A stretch of 64,000 bases of DNA. Source: Anaerococcus sp. Marseille-Q5996. Its GTDB lineage: Bacteria > Bacillota > Clostridia > Tissierellales > Peptoniphilaceae. The notes under the pieces were generated by a model. It worked only from the letters and a program-made list of their open reading frames with translations. It searched no databases and was not told the origin of the DNA. This document shows positions 52,948 through 62,931 of this stretch, piece by piece. A program made the position numbers and the translations under genes. Location of the stretch: NCBI RefSeq assembly GCF_946893725.1, contig NZ_CAMPPE010000002.1, positions 1 through 64,000 of the forward strand, written 5' to 3'. Each line of letters starts with the position of its first letter. The first letter of the stretch is position 1.

Positions 52948-54857
52948 TATTTTAAGTGCCCATCAAACCATTTTTTAATTTCTTTGAGTCTTTTTATTCT
53001 GCCGTGAGGTTTACCTGATCTTGATAATTCGTGGTTTTCACCATGAAAAACATACATTTTTGTATCAATACCATTTAATTTTAATTTGGTATACATTTGT
53101 AAACCTTGTTCTAGAGGACAACGGTAATCTTCATCAGCGTGGATAAATAGGGTTGGAGTTTTTGCATTTTCTGCATATTTTATTGGTGACTGGTCCCACA
53201 TTTTATCTAGGCTATCCCAAGGATTTGAATCAGTTTGATCAGATCCAAAATAATATCCGATGTCAGAAACCCCATAAAAACTTGTCCAATTTGAAATAGA
53301 TCTTTGAGAGCAAGCAGCCTTAAATCTATCATTGTGACCAATTATCCAATTTGTCATAAAACCACCATAAGATCCACCGTATACACCAAGATTTTCAGTA
53401 TCAATTTGTGGATATTTTTCAATTGCTAGGTCTAAAAATGTCATCAAATCTGAATAATCAATATCTCCATACTTGCCACGAATATCAGAGAATTTCACTC
53501 CATTACCACTTGCACCATGTGGATTTGTATAAATTACAATGTAATCATTACTTGCAAACATTTGGTGTTCGTGGTGGAAGATGTCTCCAAATTCTGTTTT
53601 TGGTCCACCGTGGATGCTTAATAGGGTAGGGTATTTTTTATTTTTATTAAATTTTGGAGGCAATACTACAAAACCAGTGAGTGTATCTCCGTTAGATTCA
53701 AATTCAAATGTTTCAGTTTCTCCGACATTTGATTTGATTTTATTTTTTACAAGGATGTGGTCCTGACCTTTTTTCTTAAGTTCAGATAAACTTTCTTTAC
53801 CCATGGATAAATAATAAATTTCATCACCATTGATAGCAAAATCTTCTACTTGATCATCTATTTCAAGATTTACATTGCCTTTTTTATCAATTGAATAAAG
53901 TTTTGTAGTTTCTTTTTGGGTCACAATGAAATATAACTTATCATTAGCCTTTAAGAAAGATTTACCTGACCCAAATCTTGCGTCAGTTCCTAGTGAGTTT
54001 CCAAAGGACATATCGAAATTACTATCAGTAATTTTTTTGTAGTTACCTTCAAAATCGCAAGTGAAAATGAAAGAATCTTCGTTAATTCCTCCTTTTTTCA
54101 TATCTGTACCTATAAATATAATTTTTTCATCTAAGAATTCAGCAGTATAAAAAGAAAAAACTTTATCAATTAAAACTTTTTCAGTCTTGGTTTCAACATC
54201 TAAAAGTACTAGGCTATCTAACTTTTCATAGACATTGTTATCATCATAATTTGCTTTTATATAGACTGCTTTTGTTAAATCATCATTTAAGGCTAGGTAT
54301 TGGATTTCGTTTGGAAATTTTGAATCTACTATTTTTGTTAATTTTTCGTCATCTGCATCATAAAAATAATAAGCACTTGACTTTTTTTCTAGATAACCTT
54401 GGCCATTAAACCAAAATGGAAGGGTGTCTAGTTTTTCAAAATATTTATTTTTTTCTTTCTTATCCTTAGCTTTCTTATCTTCCTTTTCACTGGCATTGAT
54501 TAAAAAAAGTTCATCTTTTAGCCACTTTATTTCTTTTACATCAAGATCTAAGTCGAAGATTTTTTTGCCTATGCCATGGCCATTATAGGATTTGAAGCTG
54601 TCTTTCTTCTCACCTGAGTTTGATTTATAGATTAAATATGAATCTTCATCAAAAGTGTATGTTGAAATTTTTTCATTATCTGTAATAGGATAATTTTTAT
54701 TTTCTTTTGTATCATAAATCCATAAATCTGTTTGGTATTTATTTTCATCATAATCAGCTTTGGTTTTTTTGTAGACTAATTTTGATCCATCCTTTGAAAT
54801 TTCAAGGCCAGATAAAAATTCGTAGTCTAGTATATCTTTTATTTTTGTCTTGGTCAT
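52947..54857 (-). CDS. S9 family prolyl oligopeptidase-like peptidase
   Basis: A 636-residue cytoplasmic serine peptidase. The N-terminal beta-propeller (~1-380) has WD-like repeats. The alpha/beta hydrolase domain has the nucleophile Ser in YGGSYGGFMTNW, the Asp in LFIHADEDYRCP, and the His in FHGENHELSR. The S9C (acylaminoacyl peptidase) type is likely. ATG 54857 follows GGAGG; the TTG four codons upstream is inside that site. Its stop shares a base with the next start (52947). Confidence 0.9.
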   Translation of the reverse strand: MTKTKIKDILDYEFLSGLEISKDGSKLVYKKTKADYDENKYQTDLWIYDTKENKNYPITDNEKISTYTFDEDSYLIYKSNSGEKKDSFKSYNGHGIGKKIFDLDLDVKEIKWLKDELFLINASEKEDKKAKDKKEKNKYFEKLDTLPFWFNGQGYLEKKSSAYYFYDADDEKLTKIVDSKFPNEIQYLALNDDLTKAVYIKANYDDNNVYEKLDSLVLLDVETKTEKVLIDKVFSFYTAEFLDEKIIFIGTDMKKGGINEDSFIFTCDFEGNYKKITDSNFDMSFGNSLGTDARFGSGKSFLKANDKLYFIVTQKETTKLYSIDKKGNVNLEIDDQVEDFAINGDEIYYLSMGKESLSELKKKGQDHILVKNKIKSNVGETETFEFESNGDTLTGFVVLPPKFNKNKKYPTLLSIHGGPKTEFGDIFHHEHQMFASNDYIVIYTNPHGASGNGVKFSDIRGKYGDIDYSDLMTFLDLAIEKYPQIDTENLGVYGGSYGGFMTNWIIGHNDRFKAACSQRSISNWTSFYGVSDIGYYFGSDQTDSNPWDSLDKMWDQSPIKYAENAKTPTLFIHADEDYRCPLEQGLQMYTKLKLNGIDTKMYVFHGENHELSRSGKPHGRIKRLKEIKKWFDGHLK

Positions 54858-54972
54858 AAATTCCTCCAATTATTAATTTAATTATACATTAATTTTAATA
54901 TTTTTTAAATTACAAACGTTTGCATATTTGTGAATTGGGTAAGTATATAAAAAGGAAAGAGGAGATGATGTT

Positions 54973-55524
54973 ATGAAGATTAATTTAACAGGCAAAGATA
55001 TTAATATCACTGACGATATTAGATACGAAGCAGAAAGAAAGTATGACAGACTTGATAAATACTTTTCTAAGGAGGAGGAAATAAATCTTCTAATTTCAAA
55101 AGAGGGCAATGGCTTTAAGGCTGAAGCAACCATGTTTTTGGATAAGGGACCTATCCTTCGAGCTGAGGCAGATGATGAAACTTATCAAAATGCAATCGAT
55201 CAAACAATTGATGCTTTGGTAAGGCAAATTAGAAAACACAAAACACGACTTACTAAAAATCGCCATCATGATTCAATAAGATTTGAAAATTTCGATGAGA
55301 CTTTTGATGATGAATATAAAATTGATCAATCATATGATGATGAGATAAATATAGCTAGGACAAAAAATATACCACTTAAGCCAATGAATACAGAAGAAGC
55401 TGTAATGCAAATGGAGCTATTGGGCCATGACTTTTTTGTATTTTATGACCAAGAAGAAATGGATGTAAGGGTTGTTTATAAAAGACGCAAGGGAGATTAT
55501 GGATTAATTGTTCCAGCTAGATAA
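54973..55524 (+). CDS. hpf: Ribosome hibernation promoting factor, long form
   Basis: A 183-residue long HPF. The N-terminal ribosome-binding domain (1-~100) starts MKINLTGKDINITDDIRYEAERK and includes DETYQNAIDQTIDALVRQIRKHK. The C-terminal dimerisation domain (~125-183) has KPMNTEEAVMQMELLGHDFFVFYDQE. It forms 100S ribosomes in stationary phase. GAGGAG precedes the ATG by eight bases. It lies upstream of secA as in many Firmicutes. Confidence 0.94.
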   Translation: MKINLTGKDINITDDIRYEAERKYDRLDKYFSKEEEINLLISKEGNGFKAEATMFLDKGPILRAEADDETYQNAIDQTIDALVRQIRKHKTRLTKNRHHDSIRFENFDETFDDEYKIDQSYDDEINIARTKNIPLKPMNTEEAVMQMELLGHDFFVFYDQEEMDVRVVYKRRKGDYGLIVPAR

Positions 55525-55528
55525 AACT

Positions 55529-55586
55529 AGGGTGCAGACTTAAATAAATTATTTAAATATAATTTGTTTAGTTAGCACCTTTTTTG
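55529..55586 (+). terminator. Terminator of hpf
   Basis: A long imperfect stem: AGGGTGC (55529-55535) with GCACCTT (55575-55581), extended by an AT-rich inner helix, then a T-run. Confidence 0.75.
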
Positions 55587-55587
55587 T

Positions 55588-55691
55588 TTGAAAAATTCCC
55601 CCTAAAAAGGTACTATTATTAGCAGAAAGTTATAAAAATACTTAAGTTTTAAACGCAGGGTCTTAAGTGACTAAGTCTACTGCGTTTTTTA
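55588..55691 (+). ncRNA. Candidate short RNA or leader upstream of secA
   Basis: Promoter-like TTGAAA (55588-55593), 17 bases, TACTAT (55611-55616) is followed after ~35 bases by a hairpin AAACGCAG (55651-55658)...CTGCGTTTTTT (ending 55691) with a T-run. A transcript of about 70 bases would end before secA. No open frame of note lies in it. A sensing leader or independent small RNA is possible (inference). Confidence 0.35.
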
Positions 55692-55736
55692 TATGTTAAG
55701 TAAATAAGATTTATAAAAAATCCACTTATATTGCAG

Positions 55737-55768
55737 TTTACAAAAATCATAATATACTTTAATATAAT
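55737..55768 (+). promoter_or_regulatory. Candidate secA promoter
   Basis: TTTACA (55737-55742), 17 bases, TAATAT (55760-55765). A better -10, TATAAT (55763-55768), lies at 20-base spacing. The assignment is uncertain. Confidence 0.4.
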
Positions 55769-55833
55769 AGTGGTAAAACTTAATTATTTTAACCATTTAC
55801 ATAAATAATTAAGAGAATTGGAGAGTGAATAAT

Positions 55834-58596
55834 TTGGCGATATTTAATTTATTTAAGTCATTTAGTCAAAAAGAAATTGATAACAACCAAAAAATTGTTG
55901 ACAAAATCCTTAGCCTAGATGAATCTATGCAAAAATTGACTGATGAACAATTACAACACAAAACTATAGAATTTAGAGAAAGATTAAAAAATGGCGAGAG
56001 TTTAGATGACCTATTACCAGAAGCATTTGCTACTGTACGTGAAGCAAGTGATAGGGTTTTAGGTATGAAACACTACCCAGTCCAATTACTTGGTGGGATT
56101 GTTTTACACAATGGTCAGATTGCCGAAATGAGAACTGGTGAGGGTAAAACTTTAGTTGAAACTTGTCCAGCATATTTAAACGCACTTACAGGCAAGGGTG
56201 TGCACGTAGTTACAGTTAATGACTATCTTGCAAAACGTGACCAAGAATGGATGGGTAAAATATTTACTTTCCTAGGTATGACTGTAGGATGTATTGTTTA
56301 TGGACTTACAAATAGTGAAAGACAAGAAAATTACGCTGCAGACATCACTTATGGTACAAATAACCAATTTGGTTTCGACTATTTAAGAGACAACATGGTT
56401 ATCTACAAAGAAGATATGGTACAACGTGGCCTAAATTATGCTATCGTTGACGAGGTTGACTCAATCTTAATCGATGAAGCACGTACACCACTTATCATTT
56501 CTGGTCAAGGTGATGAATCTACAGATACTTATACAAGCGCAAATGAATTTATCCAAACACTTGAAGGTAGAATCTTAGACCCAAATGAAGATGCAGACAT
56601 AGATCCATTTGACCGTGAATTTAAGGTAGAGGATGTAGATTTCCTAGTAGATGAAAAAAGAAAAACATCAAACCTTACAGAAAAAGGTACAGAAAAAGCA
56701 GAAAGATTTTTTGGAATTGAAAACTTATCTGATTCAGAAAACTTAGAGCTTTCTCACTATATCAACAATGCCTTAAAAGCAAATACAACCATGCATCGTG
56801 ACATCGACTATGTAGTAAATAATGGCGAAGTAGAAATTGTAGATGAGTTTACAGGTCGTATCATGCAAGGTAGAAGATTCTCAGATGGATTACACCAAGC
56901 TATAGAAGCTAAAGAAGGTGTAGAAGTAAAAGCAGAATCTAAAACTCTAGCTACAGTTACCTTCCAAAACTACTTTAGAATGTATGACAAACTTTCAGGG
57001 ATGACTGGTACAGCAAAAACTGAGGAAGAAGAGTTTGACGAAATTTACAATTTAGACGTTGTAGAAATCCCAACAAATAGACCTATCCAAAGGGTAGATG
57101 ATGTTGACTATGTTTACATCAATGAAAATGGAAAATACAGAGCAATTATTGATGAAATTAACAGGGTACACCCAACTGGCCAACCAATCCTTATCGGTAC
57201 AATTTCAATTGAAGCCAGTGAAAGATTATCAAATGCCCTTAAAAAAGCAGGCATCAAACATACAGTTCTAAATGCTAAAAACCACGAAAGAGAAGCTGCT
57301 ATCGTAGCAGAAGCTGGCCGCCTTGGTGCAGTAACAATTGCAACAAACATGGCAGGTCGTGGTACTGACATTATGCTAGGTGGTAATGTTGATGATATGG
57401 CTAAACAAAGACTTAAAAGAGAAGGCATGAGCGAAGAACTTATTGAAGAAGTAGATTCATATGCAGAAACAGATGATCAAGAAATCCTAGAAGCCCGTAA
57501 GAAATTTAGACATTACAAAGATTTAATTAGACCTGGTGTAAAAGAAGAAGCCGAAAAAGTAAAAGAAGCAGGTGGACTATATATCATTGGTTCAGAACGT
57601 CACGAATCTCGTCGTATCGATAACCAGTTAAGAGGACGTTCAGGTCGTCAAGGAGACCCAGGACACTCTAGATTCTTTATCTCACTTGAAGATGACCTAA
57701 TCAGACTAAATGGTGGGGAACAAGTAGCAAAATTTATTGAAAATGCAAATTTTGATGAAGACGAACCAATCGTATCAAGAATGGTAAGTAGATCAGTAGA
57801 AAAAGCACAAACTCGTGTAGAAGCAAACAACTTTGCAACACGTAAAAGAGTTTTACAATACGATGATGTTATGAATAAACAAAGAACAATTATCTACAAT
57901 GAAAGACAAGATGTTCTTTATGGCCATGACATGAAAGAAACCATTATTGGTATGATTAAAGAAGTTATTACAGATAGTGTTTATAACTTTACAAATCCAC
58001 AAATCAAACCAGAAAATTGGGAAATGGTGGCCCTATTAAACCACTTAAATGCTTTAGGGATACCAGTAACTCAATTACATTTTGAAAATATAAATGATTA
58101 TAGCCAACAAGATCTAATTGACTACATTACAGAAGCTACTCTTGCAAAATATGAAGACAAAGAAGCACAATTTGGTTCTGAAAATATGAGAGAAGTAGAA
58201 CGTGTAATCATGCTTAGAGTTATCGATCAAAAATGGATGGATCATATCGATGCAATGGATCAAATGAGAAAAGAAATCGGTGTTCGTGCAATGGGTAACG
58301 AAGACCCAGTACGTGCATATACAAACACAGGTTTTGATATGTATGAAGAAATGACAAAATCAATCCAAGAAGAAACTGTAAGATACATGATGAATGTAGA
58401 AATGAGACAAAATATCCAAAGAAAACAAGTTATGACTCCAACAACAGAACTTGGTCCAGAAATTGATGGAGATAGCAATGTGAAATCTCAACAAGCAGAT
58501 GGATTAAGCGATGAAGCCGATCAAACAGAAGGACTTAATAGAGCTGAACGCAGAAGGCTAGAACGCGAAAGCAAAAAATCTAATGTAAAGAAATAA
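55834..58596 (+). CDS. secA: Preprotein translocase ATPase SecA
   Basis: A 920-residue motor for Sec export. Visible are IAEMRTGEGKTLVETCPAYLNAL (Walker A), VDEVDSILIDEARTPLI (Walker B), TNMAGRGTDIMLGGNV and GSERHESRRIDNQLRGRSGRQGDPG (helicase motif VI). The C-terminus lacks the zinc-binding CxCxSGxxxKxCxG element and ends with a basic stretch. I prefer TTG 55834, nine bases after GGAG. GTG 55825 overlaps the ribosome site. It is followed by prfB after one base. Confidence 0.95.
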   Translation: MAIFNLFKSFSQKEIDNNQKIVDKILSLDESMQKLTDEQLQHKTIEFRERLKNGESLDDLLPEAFATVREASDRVLGMKHYPVQLLGGIVLHNGQIAEMRTGEGKTLVETCPAYLNALTGKGVHVVTVNDYLAKRDQEWMGKIFTFLGMTVGCIVYGLTNSERQENYAADITYGTNNQFGFDYLRDNMVIYKEDMVQRGLNYAIVDEVDSILIDEARTPLIISGQGDESTDTYTSANEFIQTLEGRILDPNEDADIDPFDREFKVEDVDFLVDEKRKTSNLTEKGTEKAERFFGIENLSDSENLELSHYINNALKANTTMHRDIDYVVNNGEVEIVDEFTGRIMQGRRFSDGLHQAIEAKEGVEVKAESKTLATVTFQNYFRMYDKLSGMTGTAKTEEEEFDEIYNLDVVEIPTNRPIQRVDDVDYVYINENGKYRAIIDEINRVHPTGQPILIGTISIEASERLSNALKKAGIKHTVLNAKNHEREAAIVAEAGRLGAVTIATNMAGRGTDIMLGGNVDDMAKQRLKREGMSEELIEEVDSYAETDDQEILEARKKFRHYKDLIRPGVKEEAEKVKEAGGLYIIGSERHESRRIDNQLRGRSGRQGDPGHSRFFISLEDDLIRLNGGEQVAKFIENANFDEDEPIVSRMVSRSVEKAQTRVEANNFATRKRVLQYDDVMNKQRTIIYNERQDVLYGHDMKETIIGMIKEVITDSVYNFTNPQIKPENWEMVALLNHLNALGIPVTQLHFENINDYSQQDLIDYITEATLAKYEDKEAQFGSENMREVERVIMLRVIDQKWMDHIDAMDQMRKEIGVRAMGNEDPVRAYTNTGFDMYEEMTKSIQEETVRYMMNVEMRQNIQRKQVMTPTTELGPEIDGDSNVKSQQADGLSDEADQTEGLNRAERRRLERESKKSNVKK

Positions 58597-58597
58597 T

Positions 58598-59714
58598 ATG
58601 GCAGAAATATATCAATTAAGAGAAACAATTGAAGAATTAACCGATACTATGAAACTAATCGGAGACTCTCTTTGACCCAGAAAATCTAGAAAATGAAGTA
58701 AAAGACCTGGAAAAACAGACCTTTGCTCCTGATTTTTGGGATGATAGCGACAAGGCACAAAGTATTATGGCAGACCTGTCAGCCAAAAGAGAAGATTTAG
58801 AAAAATACCAAGAAATAACAACTTCTTTGGCAGATAATACAGATTTAATAGACCTTGTAGAAATGAGTGAGAATCCAGAGTCTGCCACCCTAGACCAAAT
58901 AGAAAATGATTTAGAAAAGCTAAAAAAAGAAGTTTCTACAATGAAACTAAAAACCCAGCTTGATGGGGAATATGACAAAAATAACGCTTTCATGGCTATA
59001 AACGCTGGGGCTGGTGGACTGGAAGCGACAGACTGGGCAGAAATGCTCCTTCGTATGTACACTAGATACTTTGACCACAATGGTTTTAAATTTGAACTTA
59101 CAGATATAAATAACGAAGAAGCAGGCGGAATTAAATCTGCAACCTTAAAAGTAAGTGGACCCTATGCCTACGGCTATTTAAAAGGTGAAAAGGGAGTTCA
59201 TAGACTAGTACGAATTTCACCATTTGATAGTGGAGCGCGCCGCCATACATCATTTGTATCTGTAGATATTTTCCCAGAACTGCCTGATAATACTGATGTA
59301 GAAATTGATCCAAATGATTTGAGGATTGACACATACAGGGCAAGTGGTGCAGGTGGCCAGCACGTAAATAAAACTGATTCTGCAGTAAGAATTACTCATA
59401 TACCAACAGGTGTTGTTGCAAGCTCCCAAGCAGAACGCAGCCAGATTTTAAATAGAGAAACTGCTATGAAACTTCTTTTATCAAAACTTATACAAATAAA
59501 AGAAGAAGAGCAAAGAGAAAAAATATCTGATATCCAAGGCAAATACACACAAATTGCCTGGGGCAGCCAGATTAGATCCTATGTTTTCCAACCTTATACC
59601 TTGGTCAAAGATCACAGAACAAATTATGAAGTAGGAAATGTAGAGTCAGTTATGGATGGAGATATACAAGGATTTATCGATGCATATCTAGCAGAAAGTC
59701 ACAAGGAAAATTAA
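58598..59714 (+). CDS. prfB: Peptide chain release factor 2 with programmed +1 frameshift
   Basis: RF2 releases peptides at UGA and UAA. The zero frame runs from ATG 58598 for 25 codons to TGA at 58673-58675. The slip site CTTTGAC (58670-58676) with GGAG at 58661-58664 is the classic autoregulatory +1 frameshift. Translation continues from GAC 58674 to the stop at 59714, giving about 371 residues. The GGQ motif is in ASGAGGQHVNKTDSAV. The codon-recognition region reads RISPFDSGARRHTSF. It is downstream of secA, its usual place. Confidence 0.95.
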
Positions 59715-59716
59715 TT

Positions 59717-59743
59717 AGGGAGGATTTTATCCTCTCTTTTTTT
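59717..59743 (+). terminator. Terminator after prfB
   Basis: AGGGAGGAT-ttt-ATCCTCTCT stem followed by a T-run. Confidence 0.8.
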
Positions 59744-59757
59744 AAAGGAGAATAATT

Positions 59758-60846
59758 TTGCAAGAAAAAAATATAATTTTAACTGGAGATAGGCCAACAG
59801 GTAGACTTCACCTAGGCCATTATGTGGGTAGTTTGAGAAATAGGGTCAAAATGCAAAATGAAGGCAATTTTGAAAAAATGTATGTCATGATTGCCGACAG
59901 CCAAGCCCTAACAGATAATTTTGAAAATCCAGAAAAAATCCGTGAAAACCTAATCGAAGTTGCCCTTGATTATCTAAGTGTGGGTATTGATCCTGAAAAA
60001 GTGACAATATTTGTCCAATCTCAGGTTGAGGAACTAACCGAACTTACATTTTACTTTTTAAATTTAGTTACTCTATCAAGACTAGAGAGAAACCCAACAG
60101 TAAAAACAGAAATCAAGCAAAAAAATTTTGAAACAAGCTTGCCAGCAGGATTTTTAATCTATCCAGTAAGCCAAGCTGCGGATATTTTGCTCTTTGATGC
60201 AAATGTCATCCCAGTTGGAGTTGATCAAGAGCCGATGATAGAGCAAACTAGAGAAATAGTAAGATCATTTAACAATATCTATGGAGAAATATTTACAGAA
60301 CCTCAGGCTGTTTTACCAGAAAATAAAGTTGCTAGAAGGCTACCAGGTATAGATGGGGCAGCAAAAATGTCCAAAACACTTGGAAATGGAATTTACCTAG
60401 CAGATGATGCGGCAACTGTTAAGAAAAAAGTAATGTCTATGTACACTGACCCTGACCACATAAATATAGATGATCCAGGAAAAGTGGAGGGCAATATAGT
60501 ATTTACTTACCTAGATGTATTTTCAAATCAAGAACACTTTGAAAAATATTTGCCAGATTATAATAACTTAGATGAACTAAAAGACCACTACAAACGCGGT
60601 GGACTGGGTGATGTAAAGGTTAAAAAATTCTTGATAAAAGTTTTAGAAGAAGAGCTAGAGCCTATCAGAGAAAAAAGAGCCTATTATGAAAAAAATCTAG
60701 ACCTAGTTTTAGAAATCCTAGAAAAAGGAACAAATGATGCTAGGAAAGTGGGACGTGATAAAGTTTACGAAGTTAAAAAAGCTATGGGCATAGATTATTT
60801 TGCTGACAATAGATTTTTAGATGAAATAAAAGAAAAATACAAATAA
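59758..60846 (+). CDS. trpS: Tryptophanyl-tRNA synthetase
   Basis: A 362-residue class I synthetase. The HIGH-type motif is GRLHLGHYVG (about 16-25) and the KMSKS motif is AAKMSKTLGNG. DILLFDANVIPVGVDQEPM is typical of TrpRS. The TTG start is eight bases after AAAGGAG. No T-box is visible: the prfB terminator is only 15 bases upstream. Confidence 0.95.
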   Translation: MQEKNIILTGDRPTGRLHLGHYVGSLRNRVKMQNEGNFEKMYVMIADSQALTDNFENPEKIRENLIEVALDYLSVGIDPEKVTIFVQSQVEELTELTFYFLNLVTLSRLERNPTVKTEIKQKNFETSLPAGFLIYPVSQAADILLFDANVIPVGVDQEPMIEQTREIVRSFNNIYGEIFTEPQAVLPENKVARRLPGIDGAAKMSKTLGNGIYLADDAATVKKKVMSMYTDPDHINIDDPGKVEGNIVFTYLDVFSNQEHFEKYLPDYNNLDELKDHYKRGGLGDVKVKKFLIKVLEEELEPIREKRAYYEKNLDLVLEILEKGTNDARKVGRDKVYEVKKAMGIDYFADNRFLDEIKEKYK

Positions 60847-60852
60847 GAGAAG

Positions 60853-60876
60853 CCACCAATTCTTGGTGGTTTTTTT
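60853..60876 (+). terminator. Terminator after trpS
   Basis: CCACCAA-ttc-TTGGTGG followed by seven T residues, just before the ribosome site of the next gene. Confidence 0.8.
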
Positions 60877-60886
60877 GGAGGGAAAA

Positions 60887-61462
60887 ATGACTTTAGATTA
60901 TATTATAAAAGAAATTAAAGATGATCCTAGAAATGAAGAATATACAAAACGTGGTATTGAGCCAATCTTTCAAGTAGATAAAAATGCAAAAATCCTGCTT
61001 ATAGGCCAAGCCCCAGGTAGGGTGGTAGAAGAAACAGGGATTCCCTTTAATGACAAATCAGGAGATAAATTAAGAAAATGGATGGGAATCGAAAGAGAGC
61101 AATTTTACTCAAAAGAAATTGCTATCCTACCAATGGACTTTTATTATCCAGGCAAGGCCAAGCAAGGAGATTTGCCACCTAGAAAATTTATGGCAGAAGA
61201 CTATCATGAAAAAATATTAAAGCAAATGCCAAATATCAAGCTTACTATATTAATAGGAGCTTATTCGCAAAAATATTATCTGGGTAAAAATCGCAAGAAA
61301 AATTTAACCGAAACTGTAAAAAATTATAGGGAGTATTTGCCTGAGTTTTTCCCAATTGTTCACCCTAGTCCCTTAAATATAGGTTGGCTAAAGAAAAACC
61401 CTTGGTTTGAAGAAGAAGCTATCCCAGAGTTAAGACAATTAATATGCAAAATATTATCCTAA
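60887..61462 (+). CDS. Uracil-DNA glycosylase family protein
   Basis: A 191-residue protein of the uracil-DNA glycosylase superfamily (COG1573-like). LLIGQAPGRVVEETGIPFNDKSGDKLRKWMG holds the substrate-loop motif (GQAPG), and FPIVHPSPLNIGWLKKNPWF holds the HPSPLN motif. I see no four-cysteine iron-sulfur cluster of family 4. ATG 60887 follows GGAGG; the longer frame starts inside the terminator. Activity on uracil is inferred from the family. Confidence 0.8.
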   Translation: MTLDYIIKEIKDDPRNEEYTKRGIEPIFQVDKNAKILLIGQAPGRVVEETGIPFNDKSGDKLRKWMGIEREQFYSKEIAILPMDFYYPGKAKQGDLPPRKFMAEDYHEKILKQMPNIKLTILIGAYSQKYYLGKNRKKNLTETVKNYREYLPEFFPIVHPSPLNIGWLKKNPWFEEEAIPELRQLICKILS

Positions 61463-61510
61463 AGTTATTCTATATAATTTGATATTTAATATAGTAAAAT
61501 TTAAGCCACC

Positions 61511-61539
61511 TTTACATCAATTTCAAATAGTGTTATAAT
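61511..61539 (+). promoter_or_regulatory. Promoter of the NSS transporter gene
   Basis: TTTACA (61511-61516), 17 bases, TATAAT (61534-61539), 36 bases before the ATG. Confidence 0.75.
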
Positions 61540-61575
61540 CTTTTTATAATCAATCACACTTTAAAGGGGTAAAGC

Positions 61576-62883
61576 ATGAAAAAAGAATTTTCGTCCAAAT
61601 TAGGTATTGTACTTTCAGCTGTTGGATCAGCTGTTGGTATGGCAAATATATGGGGCTTTCCATACAAATTTCAGGCGGGCGGACTCGTTTTTTTAATTTT
61701 TTACATATTATTTGCATCGATTTTTTCCTATGTTGGCTTATCTAGTGAATTTGCAGTAGGAAGACTTGCTCAAACAGGGACTTTGGGAGCCTATGAATAT
61801 GCCTATGAGTCCAGAAAAAATAATTCAAAACTAGGACGCTATATTGGTTTTATACCTCTTATAGGTACATTTTTGATAGCAGTTGGCTATTGTGTAATAG
61901 TGGCCTACATTTTAAAAGGATTTGTAGATTCTCTGACAGGTCAGATTTTTGCTATGGATGCAGAAATTTGGTTTAACTCCTTTGCCATGGAGAATTATTC
62001 TGTAATCACCTACCATGCTATTGCAATCCTCCTTACAATAATTACCTGTCTTGGAGGAGCATCATCTATTGAAAAGTCAAATAAAATTATGATGCCGGCG
62101 TTTTTTATATTATTTGTTGTCCTTGCAATAAAAGTTGCAACCCTGCCTAATGCTAGTGCGGGTTATGCAAATATGTTTAAATATAATCCAGAAACCCTAA
62201 ATATAAATACTATTGTAACTGCTATGGGTCAAGCATTTTTCTCCCTATCCATTACAGGATCTGGGATGATAGTTGTGGGTGCATATATTAGCAAAAAAGA
62301 AGATATAGTTAGCTCATCAGTTCACACGGGAATATTAGATACACTATCAGGACTTATTGCATCATTTGTAATTATCCCAGCAGTAAGCGTATTTAATATG
62401 CAACAAGTAGGGGGCCCATCATTACTTTTTGTAACCTTGCCTACAATTTTAAAAAATGTTAGATTTGGTAGAATATTTGCCATATTTTTATATTTTGCAG
62501 TAATTTGTGCTGGCATTTCTTCATTACAAAATATGTTTGAAGTTATTACCGAATCGATAACAGCGAGATTTAAAAATCTATCTAGGAGATCTGTTTTCCT
62601 AGCCTTGGGCATTATAGTCTTTGTTTTAGGAGTAAATCTTGAAACTATTGATTCATTTGGTCCATACATGGATATTATTTCGATCTATATTATCCCAATA
62701 GGTGCATCAATTGGAGCTATTACTTGGTTTTATGTTCTTAAAAAAGATATGCTACTTAATGAAATTAATCTTTCTAGTAAGAATAAATATGGAAACAAAT
62801 GGCATAAAATAGGCAAATTTGTCTATGTTCCACTTGCAATAGTTCTTACTTTCCTAGCCCTAATATTTAAAATATCATTTTAA
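61576..62883 (+). CDS. Neurotransmitter:sodium symporter (NSS/SNF) family transporter
   Basis: A 435-residue polytopic protein with about 11 helices. The start FSSKLGIVLSAVGSAVGMANIWGFPYKFQAGG matches the TM1 sodium/substrate site of LeuT-type carriers, and GQAFFSLSITGSGMIVVGAY matches the TM6 region. It is expected to import an amino acid or related compound with sodium. The specific ligand is unknown. GGGGT lies before the ATG. Monocistronic. Confidence 0.9.
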   Translation: MKKEFSSKLGIVLSAVGSAVGMANIWGFPYKFQAGGLVFLIFYILFASIFSYVGLSSEFAVGRLAQTGTLGAYEYAYESRKNNSKLGRYIGFIPLIGTFLIAVGYCVIVAYILKGFVDSLTGQIFAMDAEIWFNSFAMENYSVITYHAIAILLTIITCLGGASSIEKSNKIMMPAFFILFVVLAIKVATLPNASAGYANMFKYNPETLNINTIVTAMGQAFFSLSITGSGMIVVGAYISKKEDIVSSSVHTGILDTLSGLIASFVIIPAVSVFNMQQVGGPSLLFVTLPTILKNVRFGRIFAIFLYFAVICAGISSLQNMFEVITESITARFKNLSRRSVFLALGIIVFVLGVNLETIDSFGPYMDIISIYIIPIGASIGAITWFYVLKKDMLLNEINLSSKNKYGNKWHKIGKFVYVPLAIVLTFLALIFKISF

Positions 62884-62886
62884 TAT

Positions 62887-62914
62887 TTGCTTTAAATTTT
62901 TTAAATGTTATAGT
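62887..62914 (+). promoter_or_regulatory. Candidate ldh promoter
   Basis: TTGCTT (62887-62892), 16 bases, TATAGT (62909-62914). Confidence 0.5.
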
Positions 62915-62931
62915 AAATACAGTTATTAAAA

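Noticed and set aside
58598-58675. Early TGA in prfB as a pseudogene or sequencing error
   Set aside because: The slip site and upstream GGAG are exactly those of the programmed RF2 frameshift.
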